From assembly GCA_023453795.1 (NCBI GenBank), contig JAEXSP010000045.1, positions 95,794-159,793 on the forward strand: a stretch of 64,000 nt of DNA, in the 5' to 3' direction. This document shows, in pieces, positions 8,587 through 17,412 of the stretch. Below the pieces are notes generated by a model. It worked only from the letters and a program-made list of their open reading frames with translations. It ran no database searches and was not told where the DNA came from. Each line of letters starts with the position of its first letter. Position 1 is the first letter of the stretch. The position numbers and the translations under genes were made by a program. The stretch comes from Bacillota bacterium. Lineage in GTDB: Bacteria; Bacillota; Clostridia; Acetivibrionales; JAEXSP01.

Positions 8587-9690
8587 ATGAACAATAAACA
8601 ACAAAAATTTTCTTTAATTTTTTTAATGCTCCTATTAAGTTCTGCTTTTTTAATAGGATGCGGAAATCAGGATAAGTCCGCAGCGTCTTACGAAAACTCT
8701 ATCATATTACAGAATGTTGAACCAATTGCACAAGCAGCAATAGAAGATAAAACAGTACAATCTTCGGAAAACCATATTAAAATAGTAAAATTAACAAAGG
8801 TTACAAATGAAGTAAACATAAAAAATAACATTGTTAAAAAAACGGAAACTAAAGTTCAAAGCAAGCCTAATGTCCAAAGTAAAAATAACAGCAGTGCAAG
8901 TAAAGGATTATGGAAATCTATATATCAGAAGAATATAAGTTTCCCGTGTTGCCTTGTTGCTTTCTTAAGCGATAAATACGCTTTGGCTGTAGGGCCTGAT
9001 GATGAACTTCATTATTCAAATGACGGAGGTAAAACTTGGCCGCGCGCTAATTTTAGAGCTACGGAGCGTTTGGGTCTGGACATTATTAATGATAAATTAT
9101 CATACACATCGGGTCTGTATAATCTTGTAATGAAAACAACTGATGGCGGAAAAAACTGGACAGAGCTTCCTCAAAGTAATATAGTAGGAAAGTTTCTCAG
9201 TTTTGTTAATCAAAATACGGGCTTTATGGCTTCGTCTTTTGAGCTGGAAAAGACAAAAGATGGTGCGAAGACTTGGACGAAGCTTAAGGTGCCGGACGGA
9301 ATGGGCGAAATAAGTACAATATCGTTTACTAGCGAAAATCAGGGTTATCTTCTGGATTGTAATGGATACCTTTATAAAACTAACGATGGCTGCAAAACAT
9401 GGACTAAGAGTAAAATTTTTAGCAATAATACCATCCTTACGGGAAATAAGAACCAAACAGCCGCCCTTGGTTTTTCTGATAAGTTGCATGGTATTGCAAT
9501 CTGTTGTATGGAAAGCGGTAAGACTTTAGCATATATTACTTCAGATGGGGGAAAGACATGGAAGCAGGAAAAACTTCCGGAAAATATTAAATCTGATTTT
9601 GGATTTACAATTTATTTGTCCAGGGACAAAAAAACATTCACATTCTTAGATATGGTATCTGGAGATGTGTTTGCATTAAAACACAATTAA
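8587..9690 (+). CDS. lipoprotein with Ycf48/BNR-like repeats, putative beta-propeller
   Basis: Secreted lipoprotein of 367 residues. A lysine-containing N terminus, hydrophobic stretch and lipobox FLIGC (C25) indicate signal peptidase II processing. A low-complexity K/N/S-rich linker runs to about residue 105. The rest holds at least five copies of a T/S-x-DGGKTW-like motif (YSNDGGKTW, TTDGGKNW, TKDGAKTW, TNDGCKTW, TSDGGKTW) spaced about 40-60 residues apart, as in BNR/Asp-box and Ycf48-type propellers. Asp-box repeats are structural, not catalytic; such proteins include cell-surface binding proteins and glycosidases. The ATG 6 bp into the longer TTG frame is preferred. Function unknown; transcribed alone as far as I can see. 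Confidence 0.8.
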   Translation: MNNKQQKFSLIFLMLLLSSAFLIGCGNQDKSAASYENSIILQNVEPIAQAAIEDKTVQSSENHIKIVKLTKVTNEVNIKNNIVKKTETKVQSKPNVQSKNNSSASKGLWKSIYQKNISFPCCLVAFLSDKYALAVGPDDELHYSNDGGKTWPRANFRATERLGLDIINDKLSYTSGLYNLVMKTTDGGKNWTELPQSNIVGKFLSFVNQNTGFMASSFELEKTKDGAKTWTKLKVPDGMGEISTISFTSENQGYLLDCNGYLYKTNDGCKTWTKSKIFSNNTILTGNKNQTAALGFSDKLHGIAICCMESGKTLAYITSDGGKTWKQEKLPENIKSDFGFTIYLSRDKKTFTFLDMVSGDVFALKHN

Positions 9691-9730
9691 CACCTTTAAG
9701 TAGAATAAGGTATCGGTTAATTGGGGGGAG

Positions 9731-9783
9731 AAAGTGCACCTTAAATGTTAGAACAAAATCTAATATTTTGAGGTGTACTTTTT
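9731..9783 (+). terminator. long imperfect hairpin, likely terminator of the lipoprotein gene
   Basis: AAAGTGCACCT (9731-9741) pairs with AGGTGTACTTT (9771-9781), and the enclosed AAATGTTAGA pairs with TCTAATATTT, giving a stem of about 21 bp with one interruption and an ACAAAA loop. It is followed by a short T run. It lies 40 bp past the lipoprotein stop. Confidence 0.6.
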
Positions 9784-9848
9784 GTTGCGAAAATATTTTG
9801 CATGTAATGGCACCCTATACCCAAAGTGTAAATACTTTTGAATAATGG

Positions 9849-9877
9849 TTGAAAATACTTTTAAACTAAAATAAAAT
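9849..9877 (+). promoter_or_regulatory. candidate sigma-A promoter upstream of rnr
   Basis: TTGAAA (9849-9854) and TAAAAT (9872-9877) are separated by exactly 17 bp. The remaining gap 9878-10026 holds an A/T-only 9-bp hairpin (9947-9955 with 9962-9970) and the rnr ribosome site. Transcription from here would give a leader of about 140 nt. Confidence 0.5.
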
Positions 9878-9980
9878 ATATGATGAAAAGAGCAGTTTAA
9901 TATTTTCTAAATCGATAGTTGTCAAAGAAAACATGGATTAATATACAATATTATTGATAATAATAATATTATGGATAAGT

Positions 9981-10026
9981 AAAGGAGAAAAACAGCTGAA
10001 AAATTTCTAGCTGTTTAGTTTTTATT
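9981..10026 (+). promoter_or_regulatory. rnr ribosome site separated from its ATG by a hairpin
   Basis: AAAGGAG (9981-9987) is the only good Shine-Dalgarno sequence before rnr but lies 39 nt from the ATG. Between them AAACAGCT (9990-9997) and AGCTGTTT (10009-10016) form a perfect 8-bp stem. Folding it would leave about 12 unpaired nucleotides between the site and the start codon. An in-frame stop at 9997-9999 excludes a start closer to the site. A terminator role is possible but the T-tract is poor and there is no room for a promoter after it. Confidence 0.55.
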
Positions 10027-12291
10027 ATGAGAGAAGAAAGAAAAGAGAAAATAGTTTCCTTCATGAAAGAAGATGCATATAAACCGCTGCTTTTTAAAGA
10101 ACTGGTTACGGTTCTTGCGGTGCCTGAAGCGGATATTGGGGAATTTATCAGTGTTATTGAAGAACTCGAAAATGAAGGAAGAATCTTTAAAACACACAGG
10201 GACAGATATGGCGTTCCCGAAAGAATGAGTCTTATAGTCGGAAGGCTTCAGGGAAATGAGAGAGGCTTTGGTTTTGTTGTTCCGGATGCCGAGGATGCCG
10301 GAGATATATTTATATCAGCCGACTCTCTTAACGGTGCTATGCATGATGACAGGGTAGTTGCAAGAATTAATAAAAAGGTGTCCGGGGATAAAAGATCCGA
10401 GGGCGAAGTCATAAGAATACTTAAAAGGGCAAACAGCATGATAGTCGGCACATTTGAGCACAGCCGCTATTTCGGGTTTGTTGTGCCTGACAATAAAAGA
10501 ATCTCAGGGGACATATTTATACCGAAGGATGAGTTTATGAATGCAAAACCGGGCCAGAAGGTTGTAGCTGAGATTGTTAAATGGCCTGAAAAGAGAAGGA
10601 ATGCAGAAGGCAGGATAGTTGAAATCATTGGTGACAAGGGTGAGCCCGGCGCAGATATTTTGTCTGTTATGAAATCCCATAACCTTATTGAGAACTTTGA
10701 CGAGGATGTTATTCAGCAGGCAGAAGCCATAAGTGACAGCGTGACTGAGGACATGCTCAAAGGGCGCCGTGACTTAAGGAAACTGAGGATGGTAACCATA
10801 GATGGCGAGGACGCTAAGGATCTTGATGATGCGGTTTCTATAGAGAAGCTTCCGGGGGACAATTACAGGCTTGGTGTTCACATAGCTGATGTAAGCCATT
10901 ATGTCAGGGAAAATTCGCCTCTTGACAAGGAAGCCTTGAAAAGGGGAACCAGCGTCTATCTTGTGGATCGGGTTATACCTATGCTTCCGCGAAAGCTTTC
11001 GAACGGAATATGTAGCCTCAATCCCAAGGTGGACAGGCTTGCATTTACTGTCATGATGGATATAGATCAGACAGGAAGAGTTCTGAACCACGAGATATTC
11101 GAAAGCGTCCTGAATATAGATGAAAGAATGACTTATAAAAATGTATATAAGATACTTGAAGAAAAGGATGAAGAGCTTTGCAAAAGGTATGATTACCTTC
11201 TTGATGATTTTGAAACAATGAAGGAGCTTGCATTGATACTCAGAAAGAAAAGGTTTTCAAGAGGTGCAATAGATTTTGACTTCGAGGAAGCAAAGATTAT
11301 ACTGGATGAAAAGGGGAAACCCGTAGAAGTTAAAAGGTATGAAATAACTATTGCCAATAAGATAATTGAAGAGTTCATGCTTGCATGCAATGAGACTGTG
11401 GCGGAGCATTTTTTCTGGGCAGGCGTACCCTTTGTTTACAGGATTCACGAAGATCCGGATAGTGATAAAATTGAGTCATTGGCCGAATTTGTATACAACC
11501 TTGGCTATACGTTAAAGGGGATTAACAAGATACATCCCCGTGCGCTGCAAGACCTTCTCAACAAGGTAAAAGGGAAAAAAGAAGAAAGAATAATAAGCAC
11601 TGTCATGCTGCGATCACTGCAAAAGGCAAGATACAGCAACAATAACAGCGGCCACTTCGGACTAGCTGCAAAGTATTACTGCCATTTTACATCCCCTATA
11701 AGAAGATATCCTGATCTGATAATACACAGGTTAATGAAAGAAAGCTTGAAGGGATTCATGAATGAGCAGAGGGAAGAACAACTGAACGATAATTTGCCTG
11801 AAATTGCCCGTATGTGCTCGGAAAGGGAACGTGCAGCTGAAGAGGCTGAGAGGGAAACGGAAGACCTTAAGAAAACTGAATTTATGAAAGAGCATGAAGG
11901 TGAAGAATTTGTAGGAATAATTTCAGGGGTAACTTCTTTCGGTATGTTTGTAGAGCTTGACAATACAATCGAAGGTCTTGTACGAATGAGCAGCATGGAA
12001 GACGATTATTACATTTACAATGAGAAGCAGTACTGTCTTGTAGGCGAAAGAACGCGAAAAACATACAGAATCGGGGATTCGGTAAGAGTTATGCTCTCAA
12101 AGGCTGATATTGCAAGCAGGAGGATAGAATTTATTCTTTTAGCGAAAGAAGAGGAAAAGAGCGATTGCGCAGAGCAGGCAGCCCAACCTTCAATAAATGC
12201 TTTGAAAGTCGAGAAAAGAAAGTGGAAAAAGGGCATAGATGAAAAGGTTAAAAGAAATATAACAGGTAAAAAGAAGAGAAAAAAACACTAA
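10027..12291 (+). CDS. rnr: ribonuclease R
   Basis: Processive 3'-5' exoribonuclease that degrades structured RNA and acts in rRNA/tmRNA quality control. The 754 residues show an N-terminal helical domain, two cold-shock domains (GNERGFGFVVPD near 75 and HSRYFGFVVPD near 145), the RNB catalytic domain (IDGEDAKDLDDAVS near 260 with the metal-binding aspartates), a C-terminal S1 domain (GIISGVTSFGMFVELD near 625), and a lysine-rich tail typical of RNase R. The start matches the usual MxxERKEKI N terminus. The expected downstream smpB is absent; a DUF523 gene follows after 18 bp, probably in the same transcript. Confidence 0.97.
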   Translation: MREERKEKIVSFMKEDAYKPLLFKELVTVLAVPEADIGEFISVIEELENEGRIFKTHRDRYGVPERMSLIVGRLQGNERGFGFVVPDAEDAGDIFISADSLNGAMHDDRVVARINKKVSGDKRSEGEVIRILKRANSMIVGTFEHSRYFGFVVPDNKRISGDIFIPKDEFMNAKPGQKVVAEIVKWPEKRRNAEGRIVEIIGDKGEPGADILSVMKSHNLIENFDEDVIQQAEAISDSVTEDMLKGRRDLRKLRMVTIDGEDAKDLDDAVSIEKLPGDNYRLGVHIADVSHYVRENSPLDKEALKRGTSVYLVDRVIPMLPRKLSNGICSLNPKVDRLAFTVMMDIDQTGRVLNHEIFESVLNIDERMTYKNVYKILEEKDEELCKRYDYLLDDFETMKELALILRKKRFSRGAIDFDFEEAKIILDEKGKPVEVKRYEITIANKIIEEFMLACNETVAEHFFWAGVPFVYRIHEDPDSDKIESLAEFVYNLGYTLKGINKIHPRALQDLLNKVKGKKEERIISTVMLRSLQKARYSNNNSGHFGLAAKYYCHFTSPIRRYPDLIIHRLMKESLKGFMNEQREEQLNDNLPEIARMCSERERAAEEAERETEDLKKTEFMKEHEGEEFVGIISGVTSFGMFVELDNTIEGLVRMSSMEDDYYIYNEKQYCLVGERTRKTYRIGDSVRVMLSKADIASRRIEFILLAKEEEKSDCAEQAAQPSINALKVEKRKWKKGIDEKVKRNITGKKKRKKH

Positions 12292-12309
12292 ACATGGAGG
12301 TCACTTAAT

Positions 12310-12753
12310 ATGAAATTGGTCAGTGCCTGTCTTGCGGGCTTAAAATGCAAGTACAGCGGTAGTGACAGCAGAAATGAATGTGCAGTGAAAATGGTAATGG
12401 AGGGAAAAGCGATCCCTGTGTGCCCGGAACAGCTTGGCGGGTGCGGTACCCCAAGGGAGCAGTCGGAAATTCTTGGCGGAACGGGAGCTGACGTACTTGA
12501 TGGGGCATGCTGTGTTATAGGAAAAAACGGTAAAGCTTATACAGAGGAATTTATTAAAGGGGCAAAAGAGGTGCTCTATATTGCAAAACTTGTAAATGCC
12601 GATAGCGCAATACTGAAGGCGAGAAGTCCTTCCTGCGGGAGCGGACAAATATATGACGGTACTTTTTCCGGAAAATTGCGGGAGGGAAATGGTGTAACTG
12701 CTGAGCTTTTAATTAGAAACCAAATAAGAGTCATCTCGGAAGAGGATATATGA
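12310..12753 (+). CDS. DUF523 family protein (YbbK-like)
   Basis: Small cytoplasmic protein of 147 residues matching the DUF523 pattern: VSACLAGLKCKYSG at the N terminus, VCPEQLGGCGTPRE at about 37-50, and AILKARSPSCGSG near 100. Conserved cysteines (C7, C13, C38, C45 and the SPSCGSG cysteine) suggest metal or Fe-S binding, but no function is established for the family. GGAGG lies 9 nt before the ATG. It is 18 bp downstream of rnr and likely translated from that message. Confidence 0.88.
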   Translation: MKLVSACLAGLKCKYSGSDSRNECAVKMVMEGKAIPVCPEQLGGCGTPREQSEILGGTGADVLDGACCVIGKNGKAYTEEFIKGAKEVLYIAKLVNADSAILKARSPSCGSGQIYDGTFSGKLREGNGVTAELLIRNQIRVISEEDI

Positions 12754-12900
12754 TAATCCTCAATAAGCTTTTGCTTAAGTGTCGTGTAGATACAAAGAAC
12801 GGTTTCATATAATGCATAATTTAAAGTTAACAAAACTTGTAAATATTATGTTATAATTAAAGAAATATATGGAAGAAATCTTGAATTGTGGGGTATTTAT

Positions 12901-13926
12901 ATGAATTTTGCTAGAAAAATTTTAATTATGGCTATCATATTTAATACTTTGGCTCTATCTGCAGCATGCGATATAAATACACGTAATAATCAAGAACGCC
13001 AAACTTCTGCAACCAATTCCAATAGCTTACAACATGAGAACAAAAGGGATCTGATCTTGGGATTTTCACAGATTGGAGACGAAAGTGAATGGAGATCTGC
13101 AAACACTCAATCGATAAAAACAGCCGCAAAAGACGCCGGAATAGAGCTAATATTCTCAGACGCCTATCAACAGCAGCAAAATCAAATCGATGCAATAAGA
13201 TCATTTATTAATCAGAGGGTAGATGTAATTGCTTTTTCACCTATCGTGGAAACAGGGTGGGATGAGGTGTTGAATGAAGCTAAGGATGCAGGCATACCTG
13301 TCTTTATTACCGATAGGAAAATCCAAACAAATGATGAATCATTATATGTTACATGTATCGGCGCTGATTTTGAGGAAGAGGGAAGAAAGGCCGGTAATTG
13401 GCTTGTTAATAAACTGAAAAATTTTAAAAGGACAATAAACATCTTTGAACTTGAAGGAACCAGCGGCTCTACTCCGATGCTTGGCCGTAAAGAAGGTTTC
13501 GATCAGGTAATAAGTAAATATCCGGGTTTGAAAATAGTCGGTTCTGCAGACGGAGAGTTTCTGCGTTCCAAAGGCAAGGAAATCATAGAATCTGTTCTTA
13601 AATCCAAAAAGTACAAAATAGATGTCCTGTTTTCGCATAATGACGACATGGCTCTTGGTGCTATAAGGGCTTTTGAGGAATATGGAATAAAGCCCGGAAA
13701 AGACGTAATAATTATTTCGGTTGATGCGGTTAGAGAGGCTTTTGATGCTATGATAGCCGGTAAATTGAATTGTACAGTAGAATGCAATCCTCTGCTTGGT
13801 TCTCAGTTGATGAATACAATTATTGCATATTTTAACGGAATACCTATTCCAAAGAGGACGATTATTCAGGAAGGGATATTTACCCAGGAAAATGCCAAGA
13901 CTGAGATTTCAGGCCGCAAATATTGA
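12901..13926 (+). CDS. sugar-binding lipoprotein, YtfQ-like, probably sensory
   Basis: Extracytoplasmic substrate-binding protein of 341 residues with a lipobox (LSAAC, C23) and a periplasmic-binding-protein type 1 fold. Family features are LGFSQIGDESEWR, QQQNQIDAIRSFINQRVDVIAFSP, GWDEVLNEAKDAGIPVFITDR and VECNPLLGSQ. It is closely similar in layout to the transporter's own binding protein at 17413-18447 but is encoded directly before a histidine kinase and regulator, with no permease in between. This suggests that it presents the sugar to the kinase, as XylFII does for LytS in Clostridium. The ATG at 12901 is preferred to an upstream in-frame start. The ribosome site (GTGGGG) is weak. Confidence 0.85.
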   Translation: MNFARKILIMAIIFNTLALSAACDINTRNNQERQTSATNSNSLQHENKRDLILGFSQIGDESEWRSANTQSIKTAAKDAGIELIFSDAYQQQQNQIDAIRSFINQRVDVIAFSPIVETGWDEVLNEAKDAGIPVFITDRKIQTNDESLYVTCIGADFEEEGRKAGNWLVNKLKNFKRTINIFELEGTSGSTPMLGRKEGFDQVISKYPGLKIVGSADGEFLRSKGKEIIESVLKSKKYKIDVLFSHNDDMALGAIRAFEEYGIKPGKDVIIISVDAVREAFDAMIAGKLNCTVECNPLLGSQLMNTIIAYFNGIPIPKRTIIQEGIFTQENAKTEISGRKY

Positions 13927-13967
13927 TTTGCTTTAAACTTTTATTTTTATATTAAAGGGTGTCTATT

Positions 13968-15473
13968 ATGAAGCCACACATCATTCCCCTGTTGAAAAAA
14001 AAACTTAACATAGTAGGTTTCAGAATTAATTTGTCATTACGAAGCAAGATTATTATTTCGTTCTCAGTTATAATTTTTTTGATTTTTGGACTTAATATAA
14101 TGCTTCTGTTAAGTTCGCTTAAGTATAATGAGCAGTATGACAGAATAGTTACAAACATAACAAATGCAAACAGCATAAATGGAATAGTCCAGGATAATAT
14201 TAATTCGGAAATGTGGAGAATAGTTGCGGGGAAAATCAGATTTGAGGAAGGAAAACAATTTGAAATTATTAATAAAGTAAATGATAACATATGGAAAATC
14301 ATGGATAACGTTAGTTCTGATGACAACAGAACTAAATTATTTATAACGCTCAGGACAATGACTTCCTTAGAACATTATGTAAATGTAATAGGACAGCAGA
14401 TAAAAGATAAAAAGCCTGTTCAGGAAAATGAAAAGGTATTGGATAAAATAAGGGATATTTCTTCACTTGTTGAAAGTGAGATTCAGGAATTTATGCTTTA
14501 CGAAGTCCGGGGATGTGCACAGGTCAAGGAGAAAATAGAAGAAAATGTAAATCAATGGGTAGTGACAAATCTTTTAGTCCTTGGTTTTGCATTTGTCTTT
14601 TCGCTTTTAGCCGGATGGATCATATCCGGAAGTATAACAAAACCCATAAAGGAACTGAGAAAAATGACCGTTACGGTAGCGGAAGGAAATCTGGATGTAA
14701 GAATAATAAATCAAAATGTAGATGAAGTGGCGGCACTTGGCGATAGCTTTAATATAATGATTCAGAAATTGAAAGAACTCATCGAAAAGAGCAAGCTTGA
14801 GCAGGAGAATTTGAAAAAGTTTGAGCTGAAGGCGCTTCAAGCTCAAATAAATCCACACTTTTTATATAATACGCTTGATACGATTGTATGGATGGCGGAG
14901 GCGAATAAAAGCGAACAGGTAATTGAAATTGTCAAAGCATTTTCGAGTTTTTTCAGAATTACTTTAAGCAAGGGCAAGGACTGGATACCCGTTCGAAATG
15001 AAATAGAACATATAAGAAGCTATCTTACCATACAAAAGATCCGTTACAGGGATATATTGGATTTCTCAATTGACGCTGATGAAAATATAATGGATTGCAG
15101 CGTACTTAAGCTTACATTGCAGCCTATTGTTGAGAATGCATTATACCATGGAATTAAAAACAAGAGGGGGCTCGGAAATATAAAAGTAACGGGACGAAGA
15201 ACAGAGAATTCCAATCTGATTTTTCAAGTAGAGGATAACGGAATCGGAATAGAACAGAATAAATTGTCGGAGATTCAAAGAGAACTGGAAAATGCCGATG
15301 ATTTAATTATAAACGACAGCGGCTTCGGATTGTACAATGTGCAAAAAAGAATTAAATTATATTATGGCAAACAGTATGGCTTGAAAATGGAAAGCGAGCA
15401 TTTGAAGTGGACTAAGGTAACAATCACAATACCTATAAGGAGTGAAATAAGTGTACAAAGTATTCCTTGTTGA
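13968..15473 (+). CDS. sensor histidine kinase (LytS/YesM-like)
   Basis: Membrane histidine kinase of 501 residues. Two membrane segments (about residues 26-48 and 186-206) bracket a mostly helical extracellular domain of about 135 residues, too small for Cache and more like a four-helix bundle. HAMP follows (SGSITKPIKELRKM), then a His_kinase domain with H297 in QINPHFLYNTLD, and HATPase motifs (VENALYHGI, EDNGIGI, GFGLYNVQKR). AAAGGG lies 9 nt before the ATG at 13968. It is 41 bp after the sensory lipoprotein and its 3' end overlaps the regulator gene by 23 bp, so all three are one operon. Confidence 0.9.
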   Translation: MKPHIIPLLKKKLNIVGFRINLSLRSKIIISFSVIIFLIFGLNIMLLLSSLKYNEQYDRIVTNITNANSINGIVQDNINSEMWRIVAGKIRFEEGKQFEIINKVNDNIWKIMDNVSSDDNRTKLFITLRTMTSLEHYVNVIGQQIKDKKPVQENEKVLDKIRDISSLVESEIQEFMLYEVRGCAQVKEKIEENVNQWVVTNLLVLGFAFVFSLLAGWIISGSITKPIKELRKMTVTVAEGNLDVRIINQNVDEVAALGDSFNIMIQKLKELIEKSKLEQENLKKFELKALQAQINPHFLYNTLDTIVWMAEANKSEQVIEIVKAFSSFFRITLSKGKDWIPVRNEIEHIRSYLTIQKIRYRDILDFSIDADENIMDCSVLKLTLQPIVENALYHGIKNKRGLGNIKVTGRRTENSNLIFQVEDNGIGIEQNKLSEIQRELENADDLIINDSGFGLYNVQKRIKLYYGKQYGLKMESEHLKWTKVTITIPIRSEISVQSIPC

Positions 15474-17046
15474 GGATGAAATCGTAGTAAGAGAAGGAAT
15501 AAGGAACAGTCTGAATTGGGACTCTACAGGCTTTCAGTTATCAGGCGAAGCTGCTGATGGTGAAATGGCTATCCCTTTGATACAGGAAATAAAACCGGAT
15601 ATTCTTGTAACGGATATAGAGATGCCATTTATGAATGGACTTCAATTAAGCTGGTATGTAAAAAAGAACATGCCATGGGTAAAAATAATCATACTTAGCG
15701 GACATGATGAATTCAACTATGCAAGGGAAGCATTATCCATAGGTGTAACGGATTATCTTCTTAAACCAATCAGCTCTTCAGAACTGATAACGGTTTTTAA
15801 TAAGCTTGCCATGGAGATTGAGGAAGAAAGAAAAGAAGTTAAGGATCTCGAGAAGCTCAAAGTCCAGTTGGATGAAAACCGGGTTCTTTTCAAAGAAAAA
15901 TTTCTTAATGAACTATCTTTGGGATTGGTGTCATCTGTTGACGCGGTTGAAAAAGCGGCACATTTTGACCTGAATATAATTTCGAGATTTTACCTTGTTG
16001 AAATCATTGAAATTGAGCTGGGCTCGGAAACGGGCTCGAATGATGAGTATTCAGAATACGTTAAGGTTGATGCAATTATTGCAAACATATTGATCAATAA
16101 CAACGATGTAATAAAATTTAAAAGAAGTATTGAAGAAATTGTTCTATTATTTAAGGGTGATTCGGCAGAAGGCTTGGAGGAATCAGCATACAGCCTTGCA
16201 CAATCAATTAAGTATGAAATAGAAAGAAGCACATGCAGCCTGGTTTCAATAGGCATAGGCAGTGTGGCTGAAAGGATAAACGGTATTGCCAAATCCTTCA
16301 AGGATGCAGAAATGGCTAAAAATTACAGATACATATTTGGTAAAAATAAAATAATTGGGATCAGGGACGTAAAGGAAGACGGGTTCGATAAAATCAAGCT
16401 TCTGCAACTAAAGAAAAACAGTATGTTCGATTATCTGAAAAGTGGGACGAAAACAGGTTTCGATGCCTTTTTTGATGATTATTTCAGCAGAGTTGATAAA
16501 AACGGTATCAAATCCACAATGTATTTATACTACATCTATATGGATGTGATTCTGGATATCGCAAGATTTGTAGAGGAACTCGGAGGCAGTCTGGAATCGA
16601 TTGCACCTGAAATTGCAGATGTAGAAGGCTTGATCTACAAGCTTGAATCAAAGGAACAGTTTGGAATCATCATCAAGGAAGCAGTTTCTAAAGTGCTTGA
16701 TTACCGTGATAAGAAAATTATCAATAAGTATGAGAGTATCATATCAAAAGCAAGAACCTATATAGATTCGAATTATTCAGATCCAAACCTATCACTGAAT
16801 ACAATTTCAAAAATTGTAAATGTCAGTCCGAGCCACTTCAGTACAATTTTCAGTCAGGAGACCGGAGAGACCTTTATTGAATATCTGACAAAGGTAAGAA
16901 TGAAGAAAGCAATGGAGCTTTTAAGGTCGACTACAATGAAGTCTTCTGAGATTGCCTATAATATTGGGTATAGCGATCCGCACTACTTCAGTTATTTGTT
17001 TAAAAAAACTACCGGATTTACGCCCAAGGAATTCAGGAATGAATAA
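15451..17046 (+). CDS. AraC-type response regulator (YesN-like)
   Basis: Response regulator of 531 residues paired with the overlapping kinase. The receiver domain has an acidic pair at E8-D9, phospho-acceptor D55 in VTDIEMP and K in LLKP. A linker of about 300 residues leads to a C-terminal AraC DNA-binding domain (LSLNTISKIVNVSPSHFSTI and SDPHYFSYLFKKTTGFTPKEFR). It starts at GTG with AAGGAG 8 nt upstream, inside the kinase gene (translational coupling). The likely target is the adjacent YtfQRT-like importer operon beginning at 17413. Confidence 0.92.
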   Translation: MYKVFLVEDEIVVREGIRNSLNWDSTGFQLSGEAADGEMAIPLIQEIKPDILVTDIEMPFMNGLQLSWYVKKNMPWVKIIILSGHDEFNYAREALSIGVTDYLLKPISSSELITVFNKLAMEIEEERKEVKDLEKLKVQLDENRVLFKEKFLNELSLGLVSSVDAVEKAAHFDLNIISRFYLVEIIEIELGSETGSNDEYSEYVKVDAIIANILINNNDVIKFKRSIEEIVLLFKGDSAEGLEESAYSLAQSIKYEIERSTCSLVSIGIGSVAERINGIAKSFKDAEMAKNYRYIFGKNKIIGIRDVKEDGFDKIKLLQLKKNSMFDYLKSGTKTGFDAFFDDYFSRVDKNGIKSTMYLYYIYMDVILDIARFVEELGGSLESIAPEIADVEGLIYKLESKEQFGIIIKEAVSKVLDYRDKKIINKYESIISKARTYIDSNYSDPNLSLNTISKIVNVSPSHFSTIFSQETGETFIEYLTKVRMKKAMELLRSTTMKSSEIAYNIGYSDPHYFSYLFKKTTGFTPKEFRNE

Positions 17047-17412
17047 AATTTTATATTTTAACTATATAAAATAATTAAATATCTTATACAGAATCTGCAC
17101 TCCAGGGACTGATTGCAGAAACATGTCCTTTTCAAAAAAAATCACACTAAATTCATAAAATAATCAACTTTAGTTTGCAGGGTAAAAAAAGAAAAAATTA
17201 TATTGTGATTATTCAAACAAAAATTCAACCGATTTTGTAAAAATAGATACCTTTGTTGTTTAGTGCTTGGATAACAATAAAAGAAAAAAGTCTACTACTT
17301 TCAAAATTTAATGTATTGTTGCCCCTTTAACACGAATATATAATTAAAAAGTAAATAAATAATTCCTGAAATTAGTAATTCCAGGGAGAAAACAAAACTT
17401 AGGAGGGTCAAC
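17047..17412 (+). promoter_or_regulatory. A/T-rich control region of the sugar importer operon
   Basis: This 366-bp gap has no credible ORF. It holds two dyads: TCTGCA/TGCAGA (17094-17099 and 17114-17119, 14-bp spacer) and CCTGAAATT/AATTCCAGG (17365-17385, one mismatch, 3-bp spacer), the latter about 28 bp before the start of the binding-protein gene. Either could be a terminator remnant or a binding site for the AraC-type regulator just upstream. I could not fix a convincing promoter. Confidence 0.4.

Noticed and set aside
9731..9783. Mobile-element terminal inverted repeat
   Set aside because: The two arms form one hairpin with a T run after it and no second copy or target duplication was seen; a terminator is simpler.
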